Assembly (NCBI GenBank): GCA_013368315.1
Contig: JAACJM010000005.1
Span: forward strand, 1 to 64,000
Reading direction: 5' to 3'
From: Tetrapyrgos nigripes
Taxonomy: Eukaryota; Basidiomycota; Agaricomycetes; Agaricales; Campanellaceae
Length of the DNA: 64,000 nt
Each line of letters begins with the position of its first letter. The stretch's first letter is position 1. This document shows, in pieces, positions 9,041 to 20,386 of this stretch. The notes beneath the pieces were generated by a model. It was given only the letters and a program-made list of their open reading frames with translations. It was not told the DNA's origin and ran no database searches. The position numbers were made by a program, and so were the translations under genes.

Positions 9041-10731
9041 ATGAACCGTGCCAAACCAGGGATTTCCTTCCCCGTGGAGATCATCGAGAAGATCTTCAAA
9101 GAGCTGGCAGGGAACCGCAGTGAATGGATTCTCGGCAATCATCTTTCGTCCAGAACGGATATTTTGTCGTGTGCTCTGTCTTGTCCAGCCTTGTCCCGAC
9201 CTGCATTGGCAATTTTGTGGCATACCATGGATTCCCTGGTTCCACTTCTCAAACTGCACCCTGCTTTCAAGATAGTCGATGGTGTTGGTGTAGGTTTCTC
9301 GTCACTGTCGATCCCACCGAAGTGCTCAAGCTGAAACTGTCTTCATCACAGCATCTTGATCTTGACCGTTCAATCGCATCGGACCACTCTTCTTGGCAAC
9401 GCTTCAACTTTTACTCTCGGATGATTCGGATGCTCATCCTTCATGAGGAAGATGCTGGCACTGATGCCCCCATCATTGGAGCGTCTGTTTCTAAGACCTT
9501 AGCCACAGTACGACCGAGGCCCTTGCCCTTGCTGACTGGTTTCTACTGCACCGCTGTGATGGACTTTGCAGGGGCCATCATGTTGATGATATCCCCCGCA
9601 CTCAAATCGGCATTCATTCAGTTCCCTTCGAATGCCGAAAACGACAGCAGCGTTCGGAATTATCTTTCTGCTCTCAAGGAGGAGGCACCCATGTTTCGTG
9701 AACTCACAATCTCGTGCCCCAACGGACTGGGATGTCGTCTCTACTCAGGCTCGCTATTGCCAAAAACACTCCGATATCTCCATCTGACACTCCAACGACA
9801 CAGGAACCTCTCCTTCGATATTGGAGTTCTGGATGATCTCGAATTTCTGGAGGTTTTGTGTTTCGAGACCCACCGTACTCGTGAAATGCGGATTACCGGC
9901 GGTGTTCGAGGCGGCCCCAAAAATTTGACACGCTTGGGTCTCGACCTTGACCCATGCGACCCCAGTATAGTGATTCCGCTCCTTTCACTTTATCAATACT
10001 CTGCCTTCGACACACTGCACCTCGACATGAATGGTGGTGGAAGTGCAATCATGATTTTCGGTATCATTGCCTCTCAGTGGTCTAGTTCTCTGACTAGACT
10101 GATGATCCACAATGCGTTTGTGGCTCCGGACGAAAATCGAGGTACCTTCTCGGATATTATCAAGCCGCTCTTCCCTTTGCAAAAACTCCTAGTCCTCAAT
10201 TTGATATGTTCTTATAAGATGAACATTGAGGACCATCCATGCACGGATGAGGATATCTCCGCCATTTGCAATGCCTGGCCTGGCCTTATTGACCTTGAAA
10301 TTAGTCCGGGAACACCAAAGGAGCGCCAAGGTCGTCATTTTGGTATGGATGGCCCAAGCCAGGTCTCGAGTCTCCCAACAGTTGCCTCATTGGCGATCTT
10401 GTCCAAAAAATGCCCCGACTTACAGCGTCTTGTCGTTCCTCTCAATATCGTCAATATCCCTGACTATTGTTCCGATGCTGTCCCGCCTCTTTCTGTTCAT
10501 GGCCTGGAGCATATCAACTTGGTCATCGACGAGTCTCCCTACTACGAAGACACACAGTTCCGCGACGATACGAATCAGGTCGCATTGTTGGCGTATTACT
10601 TGGATCTTGCATTTCCGAGATTGAAGGCAGTAAATATCCGTAACGAAGGACAGGATCACGGTAATTGGGAAGCTGTTAGTGGGATTCTCAGGCTGTGTCA
10701 AGATGTCAGGAGGAGGTCAACGCGAGCATGA
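9041..10731 (+). CDS. F-box protein A with leucine-rich-like C-terminal region, 542 aa
   Basis: Exon 1 is 9041-9289 and exon 2 is 9352-10731, joined by a 62-base GT-AG intron in phase 0. The start ATG gives MNRAKPGISFPVEIIEKIF, a typical F-box opening (FPVEIIEKIF). The F-box continues through LSCALSCPALSRPALAILWH. The rest is about 460 residues of irregular leucine-rich segments, including DISAICNAWPGL and LATLSKKCPDLQ-like blocks, ending QDVRRRSTRA. F-box proteins bind Skp1 in SCF ubiquitin ligases and use the C-terminal part to choose substrates; the substrate here is unknown. The same layout and intron site recur in the eight relatives at 34.9-63.9 kb, 24 kb away. An earlier in-frame ATG at 8870 is unlikely because the family starts at the F-box. 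Confidence 0.87.
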
Positions 10732-11306
10732 ATATTTGGGAATGACATTGCTAGACTGCATATAGTACTACACATATTGCGCAATTACTATCTCTTGGAC
10801 ACTTCCTCAGGCTCCAGCTTCGGAAACAGCATGTATATACAAATATATATCTGGGGTCGAACCTTCAGGCAAAATTTGACCACGAGACTTCCAGTGATCC
10901 ATGACAGTGAGTCTTTGGAAGAGTAAAGTGACATTCACGCAGACGCACGTATATTGCGCAAGAACCTTTGTGGGCTGGAACCAAACCATTCACCGATTCC
11001 CAAGGTCGAGAAATCTCTGACTGCAATGCAGCCTAACCTACTGAACGTTCTGTAAAAACGCCGGCGAGAAAGGAAAGTCCAAGTGATACGTCAGAACTGC
11101 GGAGTTGTCTTCAAGTATGCTCTCGGTATAATCACTGACAACGTTGAAGACGGTGATTCTGAGTTCGCGGTGGGAAAAGGAGGGACTAGGACGAGTGAGC
11201 CGTTCTTCTAATGAAGGCATGGAACAAATTGACCAAACTTTGAATACAATGGTCGCGATTGGTGAACAAGACGTAGTATGAGTAGAGACTAGACATTTAA
11301 TATCCT
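10732..11306. other. Intergenic, possible F-box gene remnant
   Basis: No intact gene. On the minus strand near 11040-11110 an open frame ends EDNSAVLTYHLDFPFSPAF, which resembles the family's conserved YHLD..FP segment near the C-terminus of the F-box proteins. It has no F-box exon, so if real it is a relic. Confidence 0.3.
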
Positions 11307-12404
11307 TCAGCAAGTCAAAACCTTCGGTCCTATAGTAGGATCATCCATCAGCAAAAGTGCTGGGACTCGGAAGAATACAAGTCTTACCTGGAATAGTGTA
11401 GCTGGTAACAGGAGGCCAGTAAATGCTGAGGGTGATGCCGGGGTCAGATCCCTTGTAAGCACCAGGGAAGCTGACAGTAGCGGGAGATGCATTCCCGCCG
11501 CCTGTCACGTTAATCTGGGCGCAACCCAGCTGTTCAATCGAAAGGGCGAGTGGGACGCGCAGAAAGAAAGAGAGAAATCAATCAGCCAGGCTACGAATTT
11601 GAGATTCCAGATGTATGACACTCACGTAGAATTGAGCACCAGGGTAGGTACCAGCGCCGTGAAGTGCAATGATCTCGTGCCTCATCAGGTACTGGCCAGA
11701 GGGTATACATTTAGGCATCGTGAAGGTGTATTTGCCCTTGTTGGCGATCATCTTGTCAACAGCCCAGGTAGAAGTCGAAGCGTCGTAACCTTCTTCCTGG
11801 ATCTTGAACCATTTGAGGCCAGTGGTACCGGTTGATTTGGCATCGGAAACCTTAGCGCTGTAGAGAGGCGGATTAGTACTCTATGGTTATCAATACAGAT
11901 GACCACTTACAGATACGTGATGATGGGTCCTTTGTGGCTAGACGCAATGGGGTCATCACCGTCTCCTGGTGAAGCTCCGTTGCCGCCGTGATGCCATTCG
12001 GTGGTTACCTGACCTCCAGCAGGGATGTTGATGACAGTGTTGGAGGAAGAGAGACCAGTGTTGCAGATAATGTCTATTCAGATGTCAACAAAGAATGCAA
12101 CAACTCGGTTCGATTGCAGCCTACCGTTCGAGGTGACATCCATCACAGGCTAGGTAAGCGAACGATAAAGAACTCGATCAGACTCTAGCTGCACAAAGTT
12201 CTTCACTCACGTTGTTGGTATTGGTCACACGGATACCGTTATTGTGGCCTTGGTCCGCACCATTGATGTACAATTCCTGATGGCAAAGGTCTGTCAGCGG
12301 TGGTTATCTCGCAGAGAACGTAAAAGAAGGACTTGGAAAATGGTGTGCGCAGAGGCAGATCCGACGAGGAGGGCAACAAGTGAGGTGATGACTGCGGCCT
12401 TCAT
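11307..12404 (-). CDS. AA9 lytic polysaccharide monooxygenase, secreted, 240 aa
   Basis: Seven exons join in frame: 12333-12404, 12211-12276, 12125-12149, 11911-12073, 11626-11857, 11388-11529 and 11307-11329; the total is 723 bases. A signal peptide ([19 protein letters not shown]) is followed by HTIFQ, so the mature protein starts with the copper-binding His. The second copper His is in [28 protein letters not shown] and the axial-Tyr motif GAQFY complete the AA9 pattern, and the protein ends near IPGPKVLTC. There is no cellulose-binding domain. AA9 enzymes cleave cellulose or related glucans oxidatively outside the cell, using a copper centre. It stands next to three pectin methylesterases on the same strand, suggesting a plant-cell-wall function. 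A TATA-like AATATTTAA lies about 60 bases before the start codon. Confidence 0.93.
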
Positions 12405-13379
12405 CCTTGCGAGTTGTAGTTGAAGTTGCGAGTGCTGAAGAAAAGATCAAGAAGCAGCCTCAGTTAAATATTTTCTCGCTTCTATGTCCTCGATAATGCA
12501 GCAGTTTCTTGGCCCTTCAGTGACGCAAAGTAGTGGCGCATAGTCGTCGTTTTTCAGATTTTAATCCGAAAAATAACAATGACCGATAGAGCTTTCTGAG
12601 GCGGTGAGGTGCCAAGCATCATATCGTTCCTAGGATGATCCTACAAATCTTCCGGAGCTTTAGCCACCACAAAGAAACAAGCGCAGGGTGCAGGTAGCTC
12701 AGAGTGCGTGCCGTTGAGCATGGGCAGAATTAAAATACAAATTTCTTCCGAGAATCATCCCAAAGCCATTCCGACGTTCACATTGCCATACATATCACCT
12801 GATTTTCGCAACGCCGGTGTCCGGGTGAGCACTTTTTGCCCTCGTGCTTGCTACGGCCTATACTTGAGGTCCCTTGACTCTGAAGTTCAATCTGGAAGCT
12901 CCTGTTGATTTGTTGACCGCGTCTTCGAGTTCGTAGACATGACCAGAATGTGCAGTTCAAGATAAATTGCCATTTTGTGACTGAGATATCCACAGTGCTT
13001 GCGGATACTAGGATTCGGTTTGCCATTGGTTTGCCAGCATCAAAGTAGGAAAATGAAGAAAAAAAAAAGATTACGTAACTAACGCTTAGGCGCCAAATGG
13101 CGACTCGGCAACTCGGTACAGTGATTTACATACCACCCAAATTTCCTATGACGCTGCTGCAGCTAGGACCAGTGTCATACACCACAAGAGCTGCTCGTCC
13201 GGGCCAGTCTTTGCCAAATCTACGCCCAACTGGACTTAGTACTTGAAGTTTTTTGATTAGTACCTAATACTTTGCTAATACTACTCGCCGCTCGTGCTGG
13301 CAAACAACCCGCTACCCAGTATCAGAATTATACGATCGTTAATCATACAAGCTACATATAAAAATTGACAAAAGAGATC
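12405..13379. other. Intergenic between AA9 and pectin methylesterase genes
   Basis: The right side is the downstream region of the first esterase and the left side is the AA9 promoter. I see no supported gene or repeat in the middle. Confidence 0.4.
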
Positions 13380-14666
13380 TCAGACAAGATAAGAAGTGTC
13401 AACCCAACTAGCGTAATCACTCCCAACCGCACTAGAGATGGAGTAGCTGTTGGCCTGGCTAGCGCTTAGTACTGTAGCGAAACTCGCCCTAGCCAAACCA
13501 CTTGCACTTGGTCCGGTAGTACTGTAGTCTGCGAATAGCGTATGGGCAACACTGGATGAATCGCCATTCCAGAGAGACCAGAGTGCCTTGTTCGGTGTGA
13601 CGTTGAGCACGGTGTTTTTAAAGATTACTCTGTGAATGAAGTTTCAGTATCATGGTCAGGAAGGGGATCTGGGGAACTGACTTGGCATAAGCTGTTGGCA
13701 GAGGTTGTGAAGTGAGAACGAGAACTTTGCGCTCAGGTAAAGCGGGAAAAGAACTTACGAGACCAGGGACGACCCAGATAATAACCCCCACTCGTTCCTG
13801 ACTCCGCATCAGAAGCTTGAATCACCGTGTTTGCATTAAAGACGTCTTTAGTTCGTATATTTTAGAATGAAATATCGCTTGTGAAGATTTGGATTACTTA
13901 CAACTTCCAGAATCGTCTGATTCTCTTCCACTTGCAGTGATGTAGCCAGCACCTCTAACCGCGATGGTGTTACCACCAAAGTAAGCTAGGCCACGACGTC
14001 CATAGATGAAGTCCGTTTTTCCCTATTGATATGAAGTATCAGCCGCTGTATTCTCATGAGCTAGACGTAGATTTGACAAGACCTACTTCAATAAAACCCT
14101 TGAGATACACCTGAGTCCCTTCATTGGCGTAAAGAGTATCCTGGTATCCATAAAACGAGCAACCGTAAAAGCCGACACGGCTACCATACTGACTCAATGC
14201 ACCAGCTTGAACACCAGTACGAGTATTCTTCACATTCACATTGTACATCTTGAAGTTGTCGGTATGGATACGAAGCGTTCCAGATGCATCATTAGAACCC
14301 GCTGTGTCTGATCCCTCGTTGTAGGTGATCGTAGCTTGGTTTTGGGTATACGTCGAGGTGTCTGTTGTGTATCCGTAGATCTATAACAATTTGAAGGTAA
14401 GAGCTAGAGGCAACGAAATTCCTTACGGTTAAAGGCCCTGATCTTGTGATGTACACCTTTTCGGTATAGGTACCTGGGTATATGAAAATCGATCTTGCAG
14501 ATCCATCGTTGGGTAGAGAGTTCACTGCAGCCTGGACCGAACTGAATTCTCCAGAGGTGGATGTTCCGACTCGAACTACCACCGCTCCGGAAGGAGGTGA
14601 AGTGCGTGAAGCAGCTATTACAGCTTGCACGAAGACAAGAATGGCCAAGAGGGAGATCAAGAACAT
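13380..14666 (-). CDS. Pectin methylesterase 1 (CE8), secreted, 333 aa
   Basis: Six exons: 14427-14666, 14087-14380, 13902-14022, 13759-13845, 13682-13691 and 13380-13629; total 1002 bases. The signal peptide is MFLISLLAILVFVQAVIAAS. CE8 hallmarks are present in order: GEFSSVQAAVNSLP, YGYQDTLYA (catalytic Asp region), GKTDFIYG (second Asp) and YLGRPWS (Arg and Trp). The enzyme removes methyl esters from pectin outside the cell, opening it to pectinases. Exon 5 is a 10-base microexon encoding the PYAK link just after GRPWS; all three esterases here have it. Two relatives follow upstream in the same direction, so this is a tandem duplication. Confidence 0.94.
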
Positions 14667-15004
14667 AGAAGCGCAAGTTCAACGAGCGCGTCGGTATCTG
14701 ACACCCATTTAAAGGTAGAAGTCGGAATAATGGCGGACAATGCTCGTTTCATAAACAGCTGCCCGACGCGGGCCGATCACAAGTTGAGCAGCTGGCGCCT
14801 GGCGGCGTAGCGGGAGAAGAAAAGTCCTCATATAGTCCCAATACACCATCAGAGAGAACTTCCTCACCTCACCTGACCATAACCCTCACCAAGGTTGGCT
14901 GTCTTGTTTCAAAACCAAATATACGCGGCAGACAACCTACTACCCTGTATCGAGAACTGCGCGAGCAATGGTGATACAAGCTAGACAGATTTACAAAAGA
15001 GCCT
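14667..15004. promoter_or_regulatory. Promoter region of pectin methylesterase 1
   Basis: A TATA-like element ACCTTTAAATGG lies with its TTTAAA at 14708-14713, 42 bases before the start codon. Gene 2 has the same element at 16341-16346, 41 bases before its start. The rest of the spacer is the downstream region of gene 2. Nothing else is recognised. Confidence 0.5.
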
Positions 15005-16300
15005 TTAAACAACATAAGAGGTATCAACCCAACTGGCGTAATCGCTCCCAACCGCACTAGAAATGGAGTAGCTGCTGGCCTGGCTAGCGCTCAGTACTGT
15101 GGCGAAGCTCGCCCTAGCCAAACCACTTGCACCTGATCCAGTAGTGTTGTAGTCTGCGAATAATGTATGGGCAACACTGGCTGAATCGCCATCCCAGAGA
15201 ATCCACAACGCCCTGTTCGGTGCGACGTTAAGCACAGTGCCTTTAAATATGACTCTGTAGATCAAGTTTCAGTATGACGGTCAGGAAGAGGAACTGGGAA
15301 ACTGACTTGGCGTACGCTATTGTCAGAGGTTGTGAAGTGAGAAGTTTGCACTTAGGTAAAGTGGGGAGAGAACTTACGAGACCAGGGACGACCTAGATAA
15401 TAACCACCGCTCGTTCCAGATTCTGCATCAGAAGCTTGAATTACAGTGTTTGCGTTAAAGACGTCTATAGTTCATGTGTCAGAATGGAATATCACTTGTG
15501 AAGATATGGATGTACTTACAACTTCCAGAATCGTCTGATTGTCTTCCGCTAGCAGTGATATAGCCAGCACCTCTGACCGCGATAGTGTTCCCACCAAAGT
15601 AAGCTTGGCCCTGACGTCCGTAGATGAAGTCCGTTTTTCCCTATTAACATGAAATATCAGTCGCCCGTTTCTGATACGCTAAGCGTGAAGGTGAGGAGAC
15701 CGACCTCAATGTAACCCTTGAGATACACCTGAGTTCCTACATTGGCGTATAGAGTATCTTGGTACCCATAAAACGAACAACCGTAAAACCCAACACGGTT
15801 GCCATACTGACTCAATGCGCCAGCTTGAATACCCGTACGAGTATTCTTCAAATTCACATTGTACATCTTGAAGTTGTCGGTGTGTATACGAAGCGTCCCA
15901 GTCGCGTCGTTAGAACCTGCCGTATCTATTCCTTCGTTGTAGGTGATCGTAGCTTGATTTTGGGTATACGTCGAGGTATCTGTCGTGTACCCGTAAATCT
16001 ATGACAATTTGAAGGTAAGAGCTAGGCGACAGAACAATGAGATGCAGCGAAATTCCTTACGGTCAAAGGGCCTGATCTTGTGATGTACACCTTTTCGGTG
16101 TAGGTACCAGGGTATATGAAGATTGACCGTGCAGATCCATCGTTGGGTAGCGAGTTCACTGCAGACTGAACTGACTTGAACTCTCCAGAAGCGGTTGTTC
16201 CAGCTCGGACGACCACCGCTCCAGAAGGAGGTGAGGTGCGCGAAGCAGCTATTACAGCTTGCACGAAGACGAAAAGGGCTGAAAGGGAGACTAGGAACAT
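15005..16300 (-). CDS. Pectin methylesterase 2 (CE8), secreted, 333 aa
   Basis: Six exons: 16061-16300, 15705-15998, 15520-15640, 15378-15464, 15307-15316 and 15005-15254. Every exon has exactly the same length as in the neighbouring esterases, including the 10-base exon 5. The start ATG gives MFLVSLSALFVFVQAVIAAS, a signal peptide. Motifs are YGYQDTLYA, KTDFIYG and YLGRPWS, so the active-site Asp and Arg positions are kept. The last exon has a change against gene 1 (FKGTVLNVAPNRALWILWDG). Role as for gene 1: removal of pectin methyl groups in the extracellular space. Equal lengths and strong similarity show a recent tandem duplication, with the AA9 gene beyond gene 1 in the same orientation. 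Confidence 0.94.
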
Positions 16301-16854
16301 GATAGCACAAGGTCCACGAGCACGTCGATATTTGACACCATTTAAAGGTGGAAGTCGGAATAACGGCGGATAGTCCGGGGAATATTCGTTAAGTTCTTGG
16401 AACGGCTCCTCGACGCGGGCCGTCGCCGTCACCGTCGACGATCACAAGTGGGTAATTGGCGTAAGAAGCTTGGCAGAGTGGCAGAAGAAAGGGGAAGAAA
16501 GGCGGTAGAGAGTCGATGGGCACTATTAGATAGCTCAGAAGCAAGGGACGCGAAGTCCCGAACCCCGGGCTCTATGGCTGACACTGACAGGTCGCTTCTC
16601 GCAAAACGCGAGCAAATATCACCCAATAAGTAGTGAAAAATTCGCGACCTAGGCCTGTAGGCTGTAGACCAGACTGCTGCAGAACCTTATGGCATATGCA
16701 AACGGCTGTAATAGTACCTATTGACTCTGTGCCCAAAGAAAGGTCTAAAGATAGTCTCTGCATCCTAATCCAACGACGTATACTTTGTCCCACTGCCCTG
16801 TATCAAGAACACGAGCGATAGTAATGCAATCTATACAAATTCACAGAAAAACTC
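16301..16854. promoter_or_regulatory. Promoter region of pectin methylesterase 2 and spacer
   Basis: TTTAAA at 16341-16346 is a TATA-like box shared with gene 1. The rest (16380-16854) has no supported gene; I considered and rejected a tRNA-like segment near 16540-16600. Confidence 0.45.
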
Positions 16855-18164
16855 TCAAACAAGATAAGAAGTGTCAACCCAACTGGCGTAATCACTTCCA
16901 ACCGCACTAGAAATGGAATAGGTGTCTGCTTGGGTAGCGTTCAAAACCGTGGCGAAGCCCGCCCTGGTCAAACCATTTGCGCCTGGTCCGGTAGTGTTGT
17001 AATCCGCGAATAATGTATGGGAAACGCTGGCTGAATCGCCATTCCAGAGAGACCAGAGCGCCTGGTTCGGTGCAACGTTAAGCACAGTGTTTTTAAATAT
17101 GACTCTATAATTCAAGTTTCAGTGTCATAGACGCTCGGGAAGGGTAACTAAGAAACTAACTTCGCGTAGGCTGTTGTCAGAGGTTGCAGGTGAGAAGTTT
17201 GCGCTCAGGTAAAGCCGGGAGAGAACTTACGAGACCAGGGACGACCTAAATAATAACCACCGCTCGTTCCAGACTCTGCATCAGAAGCTTGGATTACAGT
17301 GTTTGCGTTAAAGACATCTATAATCCGCATGTGTAAAAATGGGATACTTATTGGTTGTGAACCGAAAATATGGATGTGCTTACAACTTGCAGAATCATTT
17401 GAATTCCTTCCGCTAGCAGTGATGTAGCCGGCGCCTCTGACCGCGATAGTGTTACCACCAAAGTAAGCTTGACCATCATTTCCATAGATAAAGTCCGTTT
17501 TTCCCTGTTGGGATGAAGCATCAGCCCCTGAAATCTCATAAGCTAGGCGTAAAGTTGACGAGACGGACCTCAATGAAACCCTTGAGATACACCTGAGTCT
17601 CTTTATTGGCGTAAAGAGTATCCTGGTACCCATAAAACGAACAGCCGTAAAACCCGACACGATTACCATACTGACTCAATGCAAGAGCTTGAACGCCAGT
17701 ACGGGTATTCTTCACATTCACATTGTACATCTTGAAGTTGTCGGTATGGATGCGAAGCGTTCCAGATGCGTCGTTAGAGCCCGCTGTGTCTGCTCCGTCG
17801 CTGTAGGTGATCGTGGCTTGGTTTTGTGTGTACGTCGAGGTGTCTGCCGTGTACCCGTAGATCTATAGCAATTTGAAGGTAAGAGCTAGGTGACAGAACA
17901 ATGAGATGGAGTGAAATTCCTTACGGTCAAAGAACCCAATCTTGTGATGTACACCTTTTCGGTGTAAGTGCCTGGGTATATGAAGATCGACCGTGCAGAT
18001 CCATCGTTGGGTAGAGAGTTCACTGCAGACTGAACTGAGCTGAACTCTCCAGAAGTGGTTGTTCCAGCCCGGACCACCAATGCTCCAGAAGGAGGCGAGG
18101 TGCGTGAAGCAGCTATTACAGCTTGCACGAAGAAGAAAAGGGCTGAAAGGAAAGCCAGGAGCAT
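16855..18164 (-). CDS. Pectin methylesterase 3 (CE8), secreted, 333 aa
   Basis: Six exons: 17925-18164, 17569-17862, 17384-17504, 17231-17317, 17161-17170 and 16855-17104. Lengths are the same as in genes 1 and 2. The signal peptide is MLLAFLSALFFFVQAVIAAS. Motifs YGYQDTLYA, GKTDFIYG and YLGRPWS are intact. Differences lie mostly outside the active site, for example ITRLGSLT at the end of exon 1, where the others have SGPLT. The TATA-like box of genes 1 and 2 (CTTTAAATGG) is changed here to CTTCAAAATGG, so expression may differ. It acts outside the cell on methylated pectin. It is the outermost gene of the tandem triplet. Confidence 0.94.
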
Positions 18165-19146
18165 ATTAGTGCAAGTTCAAATAACACGTCTATTTGACAC
18201 CATTTTGAAGGTGAAAGTCGGAATAACGCCGGAGAATGTGCGTGTCATGGGCCATGGGCTGCTCAACGCGGGCCGTCGATGATCACAGATTGGATATGTA
18301 ACTGGGGTAAGAATCACGGTAGAGTTGATGAGGAAGGTCCTAAGATGGTCCCACATGATCATGAGTTGAGAGAATCCAGCCAGCGGACAACAGCCGCTAA
18401 AGCAAACATGTACAAAGCAGAAGGGAAGAAAAATTTCCGTCTGTAGGAAAACTCAGTAGCAACTCAGTACTACTACTAGTATAGTAGAGCTCTTCCAAAG
18501 CTCTTCTGCAAAGAGCTCTAGTGCAGGTTTTTTTTTTCGAACCAAAACTAGAAGCATCCATTCGTATCCTCATCCAACAACCTATAGAAGTTTGTCTCAG
18601 TGATGCCTTCGAATTCACTCTCAAAGCCCGAGCTCAGAGCTGAGTTCTATTCTGAAGCGTTCATCGCTGCTCGCATGGACGATGCTTCTCTCCGTCGACC
18701 AAGTACATATGTACATTGTTGTCGCCCAAAGTCCACCTTCGTCCGGAGCTGGAAAGAAGCCGCTGTGTATACCTAGGCCTCTGCAAGTCGCTGTACCATC
18801 TGTATACTGGTTCAATCCAGGTCGAAAGGTCTTTCAGGTCTGATCATTGAAGAACAGTAGCACTCCGCTGACGTATCGTCTGGATTATCCAATCTGAAAA
18901 GACCGTAGTCGACGTCGAAGATGATCACATCGTAGAGTAGTTTGAGAAAGAAATTTGCTCTTTTTTTGGTATATGTACATACACATTATTTGTGGTATTC
19001 AATGTAAGAATGGGTAAAGAGGACTTGGAGCTAAACTGAAGGAAGGACCAATCCTGATGAGCTTCACAGACGCTGAAGAATCCTATGAAAAAGCTCACCT
19101 TACAGTGCAGGAACAGACCCGGCTGTTCCTACTACTGCATATCAAT
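18165..19146. other. Intergenic between pectin methylesterase 3 and the repeat-protein gene
   Basis: No supported gene. Around 18480-18520 short phrases such as AGAGCTCTTCCAAAGCTCTT repeat and invert, giving a weak local hairpin. The right part is the 3' flank of the repeat-protein gene. Confidence 0.35.
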
Positions 19147-20386
19147 CTAGATGCCAGTGACACCATCGACGGTCGATCCCACTCCGTTCACAACTCCAGT
19201 GGCAGTATCTGTTACAGCGCCTAGAGTGTCGCCGAGGTTGGTTCCAGTAACGCCATCCACAAGTCCACCTGTTAAAAAATCCGAAGTTAAACATCAACGC
19301 CTCGCACCAAATACTCGTCAAGCTTACCTGCAGTGTCAACAACCCCGCCAACAACACCACCGACGGTGTTTGTTATGCCAGAAACCAATCCGCTGTTGTT
19401 CCCGTCGTCAGTTGAAGTCGAGTTGTCGCCAGCAGGGGCATCTTGTCCACCGCTGAGAAGTCCACCACCGTTACCGCCGAGAAGTTGACGCTTCAGGCCA
19501 GCAACACCATCTACGGTAGATCCAACACCGTTGAGAACACCGGTAGCAGTGTCAGTGACGGCACCTATATGCTAATGTCAGTATTAGGAACACAGCTAGA
19601 CATGTGTAATGCTCACCAAGAGTGTCGCCGAGGTTGGTTCCAGTAACACCATCCACAAGTCCGCCTGTAAAAAAAATCCCAAGTTAAACATCAACACCTC
19701 ACACCAAATACTCGTCAAGCTTACCTGCAGTGTCAACAACACCGCCAACAACACCACCGACGGTGTTTGTTATGCCAGAGACCAATCCGCCGTTGTTTCC
19801 ATCATCGGTTGAAGTCGAGTTGTCGTCAGCAGGGGCATCTTGTCCACCGCCGAGAAGTTGGCGCTTCAAGCCAGCAACACCATCTACGGTAGATCCAACA
19901 CCGTTGAGAACACCGGTAGCAGTGTCAGTGACGGCACCTATATGTCAATATTAGTATAAAGGACACAGCTAGGCACGTGTAATGCTCACCAAGTGTGTCT
20001 CCAAGGTTGGTACCAGTGACTCCATCGACCAGTCCTCCTAGAGAGCAAAGTAAGAACGAGATCGTCCCAGGTAATGGTTCAACAAACCTGCGGTGTCAAC
20101 GACGCCTACAATGAATAAACGTCAGACATGTGGCTCTTTCACGAGGCCAAAAGCATAACTTACCACCAGCGACATCACCAACGGTGGAGGTCAGGCCTCC
20201 AACGAGACCAGTAGAGTCATCGGTTGCTTGCCTATGGCTCTGTAAAGACGAATAGCAGTCAGAACACGCAGAACACGATTGTAACAAGGGTCAAAAAAGG
20301 ACTAGATAGCTCACAAGAGGTGCAGCGACAGACGAGCTGGCAAGAGCAGCAATGACCAAAGTTTTAAAAGCGACAGCAGCACGCAT
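19147..20386 (-). CDS. Secreted repetitive protein built from duplicated exons, 277 aa
   Basis: I do not recognise the family. Eight exons join in frame: 20315-20386, 20164-20239, 20088-20105, 19990-20037, 19725-19937, 19617-19664, 19328-19564 and 19147-19268 (834 bases). A signal peptide (MRAAVAFKTLVIAALASSSV) leads into a Gly/Val/Thr/Asp-rich body. A two-exon module is repeated: a 48-base exon encoding GLVDGVTGTNLGDTLG, then a 213- or 237-base exon encoding AVTDTATGVLNGVGSTVDG, AGLKRQLLGG and a NTVGGVVGGVVDTAG end. There are two full modules and a partial third that ends the protein. Each full module has one LKRQLLGG, a Lys-Arg site of the kind cut by the Kex2 protease in the secretory pathway. 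A TATAAAA lies about 200 bases before the start. The protein could be a cell-wall or surface-active protein, or a Kex2-processed precursor; this is inference. Confidence 0.82.

Noticed and set aside
16540..16600. tRNA-like segment (GGGTTCGGGACTTCG on the minus strand)
   Set aside because: It resembles a T-arm box, but I could not fold a complete cloverleaf with acceptor stem and anticodon arm.
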